In this document: positions 56,311 to 64,000 of the stretch, piece by piece
How positions within the stretch are numbered: position 1 is the stretch's first letter
Layout of the letters: each line of letters starts with the position of its first letter
From: Nostoc sp. PCC 7524
GTDB taxonomy: Bacteria > Cyanobacteriota > Cyanobacteriia > Cyanobacteriales > Nostocaceae
NCBI RefSeq assembly: GCF_000316645.1
Contig: NC_019684.1
Span: 2,571,501-2,635,500, forward strand
Direction: 5' to 3'
Length of the DNA: 64,000 nt
Translations under genes and position numbers: made by a program
The notes under the pieces: generated by a model
The model's database searches: none
Told to the model about the DNA's origin: nothing
The model's input: only the letters and a program-made list of their open reading frames with translations

Positions 56311-56730
56311 TTAACCTTGTAATACATCCCAGAACAGCATAACGGAGACTAACAGCAACATGACTCCGGCTGATTTGTCTAAGGCTTTGGGACTGAGTTG
56401 TTTAGAAATCCAACTTCCTAGCAGTACACCTAATAAGCTGGTGGTGATTAGTGCAGCCGCAGAACCGAGAAATACTACCCAAGGTGCATGGGATTCTGCA
56501 CTCATTAATAAGGTAGATAGCTGGGTCTTATCGCCAATTTCCGCGAGAAAAATAGTAATAAATGTAGTACCAAAAACAACAATCGGTGAGTCCTGCTTTT
56601 TCTGACTGTCAGCACTAGCTACAGGCTGAATCGTTTCAATGGTTGTAGGTTCGGTAGTTGCTGTTAGTTCTGGCTGGCTTGCAGATGCAGATAAGCCAGT
56701 TAGGATTACAGGTGCAGAGTCAAGTTTCAC
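56311..56730 (-). CDS. UPF0016/GDT1 half-transporter, probable Mn2+ exporter subunit
   Basis: 139 residues. About 45 hydrophilic residues at the N-terminus (Thr/Pro/Gln rich) precede three membrane helices and the motif EIGDKTQLSTLL. It pairs with the half gene at 55967 to make one complete UPF0016 transporter, with opposite topology expected. The frame begins with GTG (KLDSAPVILTG); the start is moderately certain. Its stop is 50 bases from the start of the downstream half gene, with a G-rich repeat between them. Confidence 0.87.
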   Translation of the reverse strand: MKLDSAPVILTGLSASASQPELTATTEPTTIETIQPVASADSQKKQDSPIVVFGTTFITIFLAEIGDKTQLSTLLMSAESHAPWVVFLGSAAALITTSLLGVLLGSWISKQLSPKALDKSAGVMLLLVSVMLFWDVLQG

Positions 56731-56880
56731 AGGCAGTAGTTTTGTTACTAGAGATTTTTCATATTCTTCTCATTTTCTCAGATGATTGTAATAAATTGCA
56801 ACTCTACTGCAAAAATGCAACTTTCTTGAGAGATATAATAGTTACAGTAAGTGATACCATTAATTGGTGCAATAAATTTT

Positions 56881-57135
56881 ATGGAACGTGAAGCTTTAAC
56901 AATCCGTTTTCCCTCAGAACTACTTGCCAAAGCCAGGAAATTGAAGGAAAGCAACGAATCCTTCAATGATTTAGTGGTTGAGGCTTTGGAATCTGAAGTT
57001 AAACGTAGGAGAGGATGGGCTGCACATCAGCGAATTATTGCGCGCAGCGAAACTATCAAAGCTAAAAGCGGTACACAACAAAGTTCTACAGATATAATTC
57101 GCAGTCTCAGAGAAGGTGAAGGAAGACGTGACTAG
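56881..57135 (+). CDS. Ribbon-helix-helix antitoxin
   Basis: 84 residues from the ATG at 56881. The first ~45 residues fit a MetJ/Arc-type ribbon-helix-helix DNA-binding domain (EALTIRFPSELLAKARKLKESNESFNDLVVEALE); the charged, disordered rest would wrap the toxin. It overlaps the PIN toxin gene by 8 bases (GTGACTAG). A typical antitoxin that also represses its own operon. Confidence 0.8.
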   Translation: MEREALTIRFPSELLAKARKLKESNESFNDLVVEALESEVKRRRGWAAHQRIIARSETIKAKSGTQQSSTDIIRSLREGEGRRD

Positions 57136-57559
57136 AGTTTTGTGCATAGATACTAGTGTTTGGATTCCTTACCTTGTTCCAGAAGTTTATCAATCTCAAG
57201 CTACAACCTTAGTAACAGAAGCATTGAGCTTGAATATGTGTTTAGTCACACCTGCTTTTACTTGGGCAGAGGTTGGATCTGTGCTACGGAAGAAAACACG
57301 ATTAGGAGTTATTACAACTGAGGAAGCACAAGGTTGTTTTGAAGACTTTTGTGAATTGCCCCTTGATTATATTGAAGAAGAAGCAATCCGCCTCAGAAGT
57401 TGGGAAATTGCCGAGCATTACGGATTGTCAACTCTTTATGATGCAGCATTTCTTGCTTGTGCTGAGATAACGTCTGCCGAGTTTTGGACTGCTGACGCTG
57501 CACTGGTTAGACAACTAACACCTAGACCTGCTTACATAAGAGAAATAGGAGAAATATAG
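57128..57559 (+). CDS. PIN-domain toxin (VapC-like ribonuclease)
   Basis: About 143 residues. The four acidic residues of the PIN active site are present: Asp in CIDTSVWIPYL, Glu in FTWAEVGSVL, Asp in LYDAAFLACA and Asp in WTADAALV. Toxins of this type cleave tRNA or rRNA. The frame opens at a GTG at 57116; I prefer the GTG at 57128 because AAGGA lies just upstream and it gives a short overlap with the antitoxin stop. Confidence 0.85.
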   Translation: MTRVLCIDTSVWIPYLVPEVYQSQATTLVTEALSLNMCLVTPAFTWAEVGSVLRKKTRLGVITTEEAQGCFEDFCELPLDYIEEEAIRLRSWEIAEHYGLSTLYDAAFLACAEITSAEFWTADAALVRQLTPRPAYIREIGEI

Positions 57560-57571
57560 AAGCTTGTTGTA

Positions 57572-58015
57572 GTGACTACAGTGGTTCAGGAGTATGAGTT
57601 AAAAACACTCCAACGCCTTAAGGAAGAAGAAAATCAGGGTGCAATTCAGTTTGAGGCAGCAATTGAACAAGGTTTACTCATAGTTGTAGATTTTGAGTCA
57701 GAACAAGAGGAAGAATCTTATATCAACTATGCTGCTATTCTTGGTGATGATGGTGAATCTGCTACTTGTGCCATTGCTGTTCATCGTCAATGGGCGATCG
57801 CAACTGATGACAAAAGAGCGATATCTTTTATACAAAAGGAAGCTAGCAATATTCAGATTCTATCAACACCAGAAATAATTAAGAACTGGTCAGAAGTCGC
57901 AAGTCTTGATAATTCTGAACTACGTAATATCCTCAATTCTATTCGTCTCAAAGGTCGCTATTTACCTGCTAAAACTCATCCTCTACGAAACTGGTGGTTG
58001 GGCATTTTAAAATGA
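57572..58015 (+). pseudogene. PIN-domain protein lacking its N-terminal part
   Basis: 147 residues resembling the C-terminal two thirds of a PIN-type protein: VVQEYELKTLQRLKEEE, then the second acidic cluster LGDDGESATCAIAVHRQWAIATDDKRAISFI. The N-terminal strand with the first active-site Asp (the vlDTsvl part) is absent, and directly upstream is the stop of the VapC-like gene. It starts with GTG, 12 bases after that stop. It may still be translated, but it probably cannot act as a normal PIN nuclease. A remnant of a second toxin is the best reading. Confidence 0.6.
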
Positions 58016-58046
58016 TGTCTTAGATTAAAATTAACTTAACAAAACT

Positions 58047-58397
58047 TTAAATCCCGACCGCTTTATCGAAACGTAGCATTTCTAAGCTTCTGTCACCGTA
58101 GACCCCTTCAATTTGCTGGCGACAGCACTCTATAGCAAAATCATTGAGTTCTTCTGGCTCAACACCATACATATCCTCAAATACTGCTGGTTCTACACGA
58201 CAAAAGCGGGGACGATTGGCGTAAATGCGGCATTCTCTTGTGTCATGGTCAAAGTTAATGCACCAACCACCTTCGCCTACCATACTCATGTATAATTCCA
58301 GTTCTTCCGGTGTGAGATAATCTTCTATTTCGGGACGATCTGCTGGGTCAAGGTTGCAGCAAGCTCCACATTGTTTCACACATTGCCATGTTGCCAT
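58047..58397 (-). CDS. YkgJ family cysteine-cluster protein
   Basis: 116 residues. The family signature CVKQCGACCNLDP is near the N-terminus, with further Cys in GGWCINFD, RECRIY, RFCRVEP and IECCRQQ, giving the Cys cluster expected to bind Zn or Fe-S. The role of YkgJ proteins is not known in detail. The ATG start at 58397 begins MATWQC. Confidence 0.88.
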   Translation of the reverse strand: MATWQCVKQCGACCNLDPADRPEIEDYLTPEELELYMSMVGEGGWCINFDHDTRECRIYANRPRFCRVEPAVFEDMYGVEPEELNDFAIECCRQQIEGVYGDRSLEMLRFDKAVGI

Positions 58398-58523
58398 TTT
58401 ATGTCTTTTCCTATACTTTTATTAAGTAAATTAAATATCACTGGCGATTCCCAGATATCATTGATTGCGGGTGTTGCAACTGAGTAATTAAATTTTTAAG
58501 ACCATTGGGAGGAATGAAGAAAG

Positions 58524-58646
58524 ATGTTTGATGCTATTGCTAACATTAATTGGGAAGTGATTTTCCAGCTAACCTCTGTTGCATTAATTGTCATTGCTGG
58601 GCCTGCTGTGATTTTTGTCCTGGCTTTCCGCAACGGCAACCTTTAG
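58524..58646 (+). CDS. psb30: Photosystem II reaction centre protein Psb30 (Ycf12)
   Basis: A 40-residue single-helix protein beginning [15 protein letters not shown] and ending VLAFRNGNL. The membrane helix is [20 protein letters not shown]. This is Psb30/Ycf12, a small subunit at the edge of photosystem II near PsbE/F that stabilises the complex. GGAGG lies ten bases before the ATG. It is convergent with recJ. Confidence 0.92.
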   Translation: MFDAIANINWEVIFQLTSVALIVIAGPAVIFVLAFRNGNL

Positions 58647-58706
58647 GAGTGCTGAGTGCTAAGTGCTGAGTTAGTTTGCAATTTTCACGCTCAGGACTCA
58701 GCACTT
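58647..58706. repeat. Repeat hairpin between psb30 and recJ
   Basis: agtgctgagtgctaagtgct at the left and actcagcactt at the right; AAGTGCTGAGT (58661-58671) pairs with ACTCAGCACTT (58696-58706). The right arm overlaps the last codons of recJ. It could terminate both convergent transcripts. Confidence 0.7.
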
Positions 58707-60847
58707 AAATTTGATAAGGCTTGAATTGCAGCTTGAATAATACAGTCATAGTGGGGTAATGATAGATCAATTTCTAGGGCATCTTCACGACTAGTCCCTA
58801 GTAAACCGATTTTACTCCCTGGTTGCATCATTAACACTTTACCCTCAGAATTTTTGATTCTTAACTCTGGGGGTGAAATATTTTGATAGATCCCACAGGT
58901 ATATTGACGCTGGTTGTAATGGAAGTTGGTTCTTAAAGGTTTAGGGGAAGGTTGATAGAAAAGTTGCAATGGTGAATCTTTGGCAAGTCTGACTCCTACC
59001 AACTCCATCTCAATGGTAGTGTTACCGTTAAAGTGATTTTCGCGCAATTTGTAAGCTATATCTAATAGTGAAGGTAGAGGAAAGTAATCACGCCACCGCC
59101 AAGCGATCGCTTTTATTCTATACTCTTGCTGATTAATATTTTGGCTGAGGGTGAGTTTAATGTGACCTTTGCCGACAACTTTTTGCTCGACAACTTTGAC
59201 GTTAGCTGTCCAAAATACCGGATCTGGGTTATCAATACCGCAGGGATGAAGGGTATCTAATTGTTGGTAAAGTTCTGGGTTGATTTGATTAAAATTCGCC
59301 TGAGCATCGATTTGCAGTAATGGCTTGAGGTGTTGCGGTTCAAGACATTGGTTGGCGAACTCACATAAACGCGATCGCAATTCTTGTAAATTCTCAGCAG
59401 GTAAAGAAAATCCGCCGGCGGCTTTGTGTCCCCCGAACTTTCCTAGTAAATCTTGGCAATATTCCAACGCTTCAAATACATGAAATTCGGGTATTCCTCT
59501 AGCTGAACCGCGAATGTGAGTTTCATTTTCGTAAGTACCGATAAATACAGGTACACCGTAACGTTCAACTAAACGGGAAGCGACTATTCCAATTACACCA
59601 TGATGCCAATTAGGTTGGACAACGACTAAAACCCTATCTTGTGGAAGAGACGCGATGAATTGAGCCTCTACAAATGCGATCGCTTCTTGCTCGATTTGCT
59701 CACATAATTGTTGACGGGTAGTGTTGACTTGTTCGCATTGGATGGCTCGTGCCAGTGCCAATGACATATCATCTGTAGTCAGTAATTCAATCACCGTCTG
59801 GGGATCACCAATGCGTCCAATCGCGTTAATCCGGGGGCCGAGGCGGAAACCTATGTCTTCTGGTTTGAGGGTTTTGGGATTGGGGACTGGGGATTGGGGA
59901 CTGGGGACTGGGAAAGAATAGTTCTCCACTGCTCCCTGCCCCCTGCCCCCTGCCCCCTGCCCCCTAGCCTGTACTCCCCCTACCTGAATCAAAGCCTGCA
60001 CCCCTGGTAGTTGGGATTTGGGTAAGAGTTTCAAGCCACGTTTTACCCAGCGACGGTTAACGCCGGTTAAGGGTGCTAAATCTGCGATCGTTCCGAGGGT
60101 GAATAGTGCTAGCATCGGCTGAATTAGGCCTTTAGTGTTGCCTAATTTTTGCGCTAAAGACACCGCTAAGATGTAGGCTACACCTACACCCGCAATTCCC
60201 CGATAAGGTGAAGTTTCGGCTATCAGTTTGGGATTTAAGATGGCGTTGGCTGGGGGTAATTTCTGGGGGATGTCGTGATGATCTGTAATAATCACCTTTA
60301 AACCCAGTTCTCTGGCTCTGGCTATGGGTTCAAAAGCGGAAATGCCATTATCTACAGTCAGGATTAACTCTACACCTTCACTCTTGAACTCTTCCACAAT
60401 TCTTTGATTAATCCCGTAACCTTCGTGCATCCGGCTGGGGATGGCGTAATCTACCTGCGCGCCTAAACTGCGGAGACTCCGCCACAGTAAAGCCGTGCTA
60501 GTCATCCCATCGGCATCATAATCACCACAGATGGCTATTTTACTTTGAGAGGCGATCGCAGCTTGCAACAATTCCACACTCAATCCCAAATCTGGAAATT
60601 CTGCTAAGGGTGACGGTAAATCGAGAGATTCGGGGTTTAAAAAGGCTTGTGCTTGTTCTAGGGTTTCAATGCCACGATTGATTAGTAATTGGCTGACAAT
60701 TGGTGATAGATGCGTTGCTAATGCCAATTCTGCGGCAAATTCTGGCTTTTGCGGGTAAATTTGCCAACGCTGATTGGGTAAACGCCTAGGAGATGTGGAA
60801 GAAACAAGTCTATCTATCACTGTGGGAGTTATGAGTGGGAAATTCAC
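58691..60847 (-). CDS. recJ: Single-stranded-DNA-specific exonuclease RecJ
   Basis: 718 residues. DHH phosphoesterase motifs: AICGDYDADGMTST, TVDNGISAFEPI, VIITDHHDIPQ; DHHA1 domain FGGHKAAGGFSLPAENL; C-terminal OB domain (GKGHIKLTLSQ). RecJ is the 5'-3' exonuclease used in RecF recombination, mismatch and base excision repair. Odd: residues ~288-326, between the DHH-domain helix and GFRLGPRINAIGRI, are a Gly/Gln- and Ser/Pro-rich stretch encoded by heptamer-type repeat DNA (59870-59985), absent from the conserved family core. The start codon is GTG at 60847. The last four residues (SAES) are read from another repeat. Confidence 0.94.
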   Translation of the reverse strand: MNFPLITPTVIDRLVSSTSPRRLPNQRWQIYPQKPEFAAELALATHLSPIVSQLLINRGIETLEQAQAFLNPESLDLPSPLAEFPDLGLSVELLQAAIASQSKIAICGDYDADGMTSTALLWRSLRSLGAQVDYAIPSRMHEGYGINQRIVEEFKSEGVELILTVDNGISAFEPIARARELGLKVIITDHHDIPQKLPPANAILNPKLIAETSPYRGIAGVGVAYILAVSLAQKLGNTKGLIQPMLALFTLGTIADLAPLTGVNRRWVKRGLKLLPKSQLPGVQALIQVGGVQARGQGAGGRGQGAVENYSFPVPSPQSPVPNPKTLKPEDIGFRLGPRINAIGRIGDPQTVIELLTTDDMSLALARAIQCEQVNTTRQQLCEQIEQEAIAFVEAQFIASLPQDRVLVVVQPNWHHGVIGIVASRLVERYGVPVFIGTYENETHIRGSARGIPEFHVFEALEYCQDLLGKFGGHKAAGGFSLPAENLQELRSRLCEFANQCLEPQHLKPLLQIDAQANFNQINPELYQQLDTLHPCGIDNPDPVFWTANVKVVEQKVVGKGHIKLTLSQNINQQEYRIKAIAWRWRDYFPLPSLLDIAYKLRENHFNGNTTIEMELVGVRLAKDSPLQLFYQPSPKPLRTNFHYNQRQYTCGIYQNISPPELRIKNSEGKVLMMQPGSKIGLLGTSREDALEIDLSLPHYDCIIQAAIQALSNLSAES
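59875..59966 (-). repeat. In-frame heptamer-type repeat insertion within recJ
   Basis: On the plus strand: ggggactggggattggggac at the left, then a ctccctgcccc array (ccctgcc units) to 59966. Both halves match intergenic repeat families seen elsewhere in the window, yet the recJ frame stays open. Confidence 0.9.
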
Positions 60848-60890
60848 TATTATTGCTCAACTCATAACTCATCATACTTTCTGTTAACGA

Positions 60891-61316
60891 TTAGAAAACA
60901 TTTACCCGACCATCATTAAGTATATAAAGAGAGCGATCGCCTGGGTTACGCCAAGTAGGACGAATATCTACGCGTAATGTCCCGAAATTTGGTTTAGAAA
61001 CCACGGCTTGCAAGGGTGAGCCGGTTTTATCCCAAAAAACCAGGGAAATATTCGGCGTTGTACCGTCTCCATGCTCTAACTGTAATTTCTGTCCAGGTTG
61101 CAAGGGAATGGCTCTATTACCTTGGATTTTTTCGAGTTCTACTAAATTAGATGTGTGATTAACTACTTCTAGACGAATACGTTGACCAGGGATAAACTGT
61201 AAGGAACGAGGGCTACAATTAGAAGCACAAGTTCCTGCTAGTGTGGTGTTGGGATAATCTATCGATGCCACCAAAAGAGTAGCTGCGACTAATGCGATTG
61301 GCAATTTTTTAAACAT
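60891..61316 (-). CDS. Secreted hypothetical protein
   Basis: 141 residues with a signal peptide (MFKKLPIALVAATLLVASI, cleavage near TLAG). The mature part is small and beta-rich (GQRIRLEVVNHTSNLVELEKIQGN, LQPGQKLQLEHGDGTTPNISLVFWD), suggesting a cupredoxin-like or immunoglobulin-like fold. A Cys pair (GTCASNCSP) lies at the N-terminus of the mature protein. No family is assigned. Confidence 0.65.
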   Translation of the reverse strand: MFKKLPIALVAATLLVASIDYPNTTLAGTCASNCSPRSLQFIPGQRIRLEVVNHTSNLVELEKIQGNRAIPLQPGQKLQLEHGDGTTPNISLVFWDKTGSPLQAVVSKPNFGTLRVDIRPTWRNPGDRSLYILNDGRVNVF

Positions 61317-61576
61317 AAGCTACCGGATAACTACTGATAAAAATGGTAGCCCATAGGTTTCTGATTAAGCCTCAGCAAATCTTCCAGAAGTTTACAACAC
61401 TATGACTTTAGCTGATTGTGCAATTCATCTCATGATGGGGCGATCGCATCATCAGTACACCCATTAATGAGATAGATTCTTTATTGCTAATATCCTTATG
61501 ATTGTTGTAAATTAACTATTAATACTTTCACAGTTAAGAATAACTTGCAATTTCTTACTAAAATTGCCGTTAAAAC

Positions 61577-62602
61577 ATGACAAATATCCTGACGGAAGAG
61601 CAAATCAATCAAATTGAACAGGAAACTCTAGAAAATTTAGAAGTATCGTATAATACCAAAGGATTTGATCAAATTCAGAGAATCCGCAACCGCTTATATG
61701 ATACCTATTCTCAAATAGTTGAATTCCGTCCCGGATTAAGACTAGAAATCTTTGACGATTATTACTACCAACAATTGAGTTGTAAAATTAATCACTATAG
61801 TTTTTATGCACTTACAGCTAAATTTTATTTAGCGGGTAATCATAATGTAATTTGTCCCGGTATTGCAGGAGTTAAGGAAAATTATCAAGAAACTGTAGGA
61901 AATAATTACTTATTCTACTTGCCAGATATTGAAGAAACTGAGCAATTTTTTGCAGGCGATCGCATCTATTTAATTAGAATTTGTATAGACCTAGATTTCC
62001 TGAAAACCTTCATCAATGGTCTAGAAGATTTACCCAAACAGTTACAGCCTTTCCTAGAAAAAGACTCTCCACCTCTGTTTCACCGTCCAGTGGGTAAGAT
62101 AACCCTACCCATGCAGACAACATTACAGCAAATTCTCAATGTACCCTATCAGGGCATGATACAAAGAATGTATCTCGAAGGCAAAGTCCTAGAGTTACTA
62201 GCTTTGCAGTTTGCTCAACTGATAGAGGCTGACGGAGATAAACAACCCTTGATTAATCTCAAAGCTGGTGATGTTGAGAAAATTTATCATGCCAGAGATA
62301 TTTTAACCAAAAACTATGATCATCCACCCTCATTAATTGACTTAGCCAAAAAAGTCGGCATGAATGACAACAAACTCAAGTACGGTTTTCGTGAAGTATT
62401 TGGTACTACAGTATTTGGATATTTGCGCGACTATCGCCTGGAAATAGCGCGAAAGTTGTTACAGGAACAGAAGCAAAACGTGAGAACTGTAGTCAACACA
62501 GTTGGTTATGCTAATCAAAGCCATTTCGCCGCCGCCTTTAAACGTAAGTTTGGCATCACACCCCAAGATTGTCGGTTAGGTCGATTTTTAGAGAAGTGTT
62601 AA
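61577..62602 (+). CDS. AraC family regulator, PchR-like
   Basis: 341 residues. The N-terminal ~220 residues form a ligand or sensing domain; the C-terminal ~100 residues carry the AraC double helix-turn-helix (PSLIDLAKKVGMNDNKLKYGFREVFG, TVVNTVGYANQSHFAAAFKRKFGITP). The type resembles PchR, which activates siderophore or ferric-uptake genes with the siderophore as co-inducer. The ATG start has no strong Shine-Dalgarno. It is 85 bases from a dead methyltransferase gene and about 500 bases from a paralogue at 63129. Confidence 0.9.
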   Translation: MTNILTEEQINQIEQETLENLEVSYNTKGFDQIQRIRNRLYDTYSQIVEFRPGLRLEIFDDYYYQQLSCKINHYSFYALTAKFYLAGNHNVICPGIAGVKENYQETVGNNYLFYLPDIEETEQFFAGDRIYLIRICIDLDFLKTFINGLEDLPKQLQPFLEKDSPPLFHRPVGKITLPMQTTLQQILNVPYQGMIQRMYLEGKVLELLALQFAQLIEADGDKQPLINLKAGDVEKIYHARDILTKNYDHPPSLIDLAKKVGMNDNKLKYGFREVFGTTVFGYLRDYRLEIARKLLQEQKQNVRTVVNTVGYANQSHFAAAFKRKFGITPQDCRLGRFLEKC

Positions 62603-62686
62603 ATGAGATAACAAACGGTAACACTCAGTTTGTAACCTAACAATGAAAAAGTTGATAGTTTTAACTACCGTATAAATTTTAGTAAA

Positions 62687-62944
62687 ATGGTCAAATCTAC
62701 CTATTACGACAACATTGCTCACCTTTACGACCAAACCCGTTGGTTAACAGAGTCCGTCGCTGAGGAAGTTGCCGATTTTATTCTTAAATTAGTGAATGCA
62801 ACGCCTGAGACATCTTTTTTATAACCTGGAATTGGTACGGGCTTAAATGTTATTCCTTTCGTCAGACGGGGCTATTCTGTAACTGGAATTGATACTTCTC
62901 AAGCAATGCTTGATCAATTAAGACAAAAATTTGACAAAGTTTGA
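62687..62944 (+). pseudogene. Broken SAM-dependent methyltransferase gene
   Basis: Opens with MVKSTYYDNIAHLYDQTRWL, typical of class I methyltransferases. A TAA stop interrupts the frame at 62822, exactly where motif I would need Glu (TAA for GAA, then PGIGTGLN). After it the frame continues (VTGIDTSQAMLDQLRQKF, motif II/acidic loop) to a second stop at 62942, about a third of the normal length. Nonsense mutation plus 3' truncation make it non-functional. A MITE-like copy begins 34 bases further on. Confidence 0.85.
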
Positions 62945-62978
62945 GATATGGGCTTATACAGCAAGCTAATACTAGCTT

Positions 62979-63044
62979 TTAGGGTACATTAGATGCTAAG
63001 AATCTTTTGAGAATAGCGAAAAACTCTTATCTGACGCACCCTAC
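62979..63044. mobile_element. MITE-like palindromic element, copy E (degenerate)
   Basis: Starts ttagggtacattagatg and ends ctgacgcaccctac. The right end matches the other copies, the left end and interior have diverged. It lies between the methyltransferase remnant and the second AraC gene. Confidence 0.65.
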
Positions 63045-63128
63045 GAATGTGCCGTTTGCGTAAGTCTTAATATAGTCTCTCATTTGTTTCTATTTTCTCA
63101 AGTAAACTGTGTAGATAATTCTAAGTAA

Positions 63129-64000
63129 ATGGTACTTATCCTTCAGGAATCAGCAGATTGTTATCAACCATTGACAGAAAATAACAACACTCCGCAATCA
63201 ACTATCTGGCAAGCTCACATACATGATCCGCAAGGTTTCAGTCATGGTTATAGACAATGGTTTCATTTGCGCCCAGGAATATCTCTGCTCACTGATAACT
63301 ATCAGTTAAATGACGATTTAATTGTGGAGAAAATATCTTCTCCTAACTGTCTGTGGTTAGAGTTGAGTTTTAGTATATTTGGTAATAATAATAATGAAGA
63401 TGTCTACTCAGGACAAAATTTCTTATATGTATATAGAGAATTAGGCAAAGCTGGTTATACTAAATGGCAAGCTCAGGAAAGAATTTTAAAGTTTGATATT
63501 CATATTGAATATTCACAAATTCAAAAATTACTTGCTCATCAAATGGATGTATTGCCTCTAAGCTTTAGACAAATGTTTGAAAAGAACGATGATGAGCCTA
63601 ATTATCGGAATTTTGGCATTACCACCCACGAAATGCAAACTGTTTTACGTCAAATTTTAAATTGTCCATATCAAGGTTTGACAAAACAACTTTATTTGGA
63701 AGGTAAAATATTAGAATTATTAGCTTTACGTTTAGAATATCTACAAGAAAATCCTAATTTTAATAGAAACACGACTTTGAAATCTCATCAACTTGATAGT
63801 ATTTATCATGCAAGAGATATTTTAATTAATAATATCAATAACCCACCTTCATTAATAAATTTAGCCCGGCAGGTAGGATTAAATGATTGCACACTAAAAA
63901 AAGGTTTTCAAGAGGTATTCGGTACTACAGTTTTTGGATATTTACACGAATATCGAATGGAACAGGCGAAAGAATTACTCTTAGAAAAGAAAATGAATGT
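63129..64000 (+). CDS. AraC family regulator, PchR-like (runs off the window)
   Basis: At least 290 residues, incomplete at the 3' end. It parallels the regulator at 61577 (the shared region NCPYQGLTKQLYLEGKILELLALRLE against NVPYQGMIQRMYLEGKVLELLALQFA; HTH PPSLINLARQVGLNDCTLKKGFQEVFGTTVFGYL). The first HTH is complete, the second is cut by the window edge. ATG at 63129. The pair probably arose by duplication; such regulators often sit beside TonB-dependent siderophore receptors, which might lie just beyond the window. Confidence 0.88.
   Translation, partial: MVLILQESADCYQPLTENNNTPQSTIWQAHIHDPQGFSHGYRQWFHLRPGISLLTDNYQLNDDLIVEKISSPNCLWLELSFSIFGNNNNEDVYSGQNFLYVYRELGKAGYTKWQAQERILKFDIHIEYSQIQKLLAHQMDVLPLSFRQMFEKNDDEPNYRNFGITTHEMQTVLRQILNCPYQGLTKQLYLEGKILELLALRLEYLQENPNFNRNTTLKSHQLDSIYHARDILINNINNPPSLINLARQVGLNDCTLKKGFQEVFGTTVFGYLHEYRMEQAKELLLEKKMN

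Overview
The window is chromosomal DNA from a filamentous cyanobacterium of the Anabaena/Nostoc group. The signs are frequent HIP1 octamers (gcgatcgc), many tandem heptamer repeats, a photosystem II subunit gene (psb30), a CO2-uptake NDH-1 operon, a GAF-GAF-PAS adenylate cyclase of the Anabaena CyaB type, an rbp-rpsU pair, and a large CRISPR array whose repeat ends in ATTGAAAC. No rRNA, tRNA, cas or transposase gene was seen. All identifications come from reading the sequence; no database was searched.

Layout. 1-4.4 kb: a small membrane protein, then a flavin disulfide oxidoreductase next to two tandem TVP38/DedA-like membrane proteins. 4.7-11.7 kb: a 1505-residue surface protein (outer-membrane barrel followed by a repetitive beta-helix) and a Tat-exported PhoX-like phosphatase. 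12.1-17.2 kb: an LCP-family glycopolymer transferase, a small membrane protein, an AI-2E/PerM-type permease and a lipoprotein serpin. 17.8-25.5 kb: a hybrid histidine kinase, a DUF1338 dioxygenase, a tiny zinc-finger-like protein, a membrane-anchored seven-bladed WD40 protein and PEP synthase. 25.5-30.4 kb: a CRISPR leader, an array of 49 identical repeats and 48 spacers, a Uma2-family gene and an isolated degenerate copy of the repeat. 30.6-32.2 kb: rbp-rpsU with a clear terminator, a one-helix peptide and an alkyltransferase-like protein. 32.5-37.4 kb: ndhF-ndhD-cup. 37.7-39.9 kb: an exported helical-repeat protein. 40-46.6 kb: a minus-strand polysaccharide or glycoconjugate cluster (four glycosyltransferases and a Wzm/Wzt-type ABC exporter). 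47-52 kb: CruP, a Rieske protein and the adenylate cyclase. 52-58.4 kb: small membrane and secreted proteins, an acetyltransferase, a split UPF0016 manganese/cation exporter, a toxin-antitoxin pair with a toxin remnant, and a YkgJ-type protein. 58.5-64 kb: psb30, recJ, a secreted protein and two PchR-like AraC regulators flanking a dead methyltransferase gene; the second regulator runs off the window.

Most genes are ordinary housekeeping or envelope genes. What stands out is the repeat landscape: a 65-bp MITE-like palindromic element in five places, a second palindromic family in three places (one copy with a nested insertion), a third short-palindrome family, and heptamer arrays. Two of the heptamer-type repeats have entered essential-type genes in frame (ppsA and recJ) and appear to be translated as linkers. 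One CRISPR spacer resembles this same class of genomic repeat. The CRISPR array has no cas genes beside it and has a lone diverged repeat 846 bp beyond its end.
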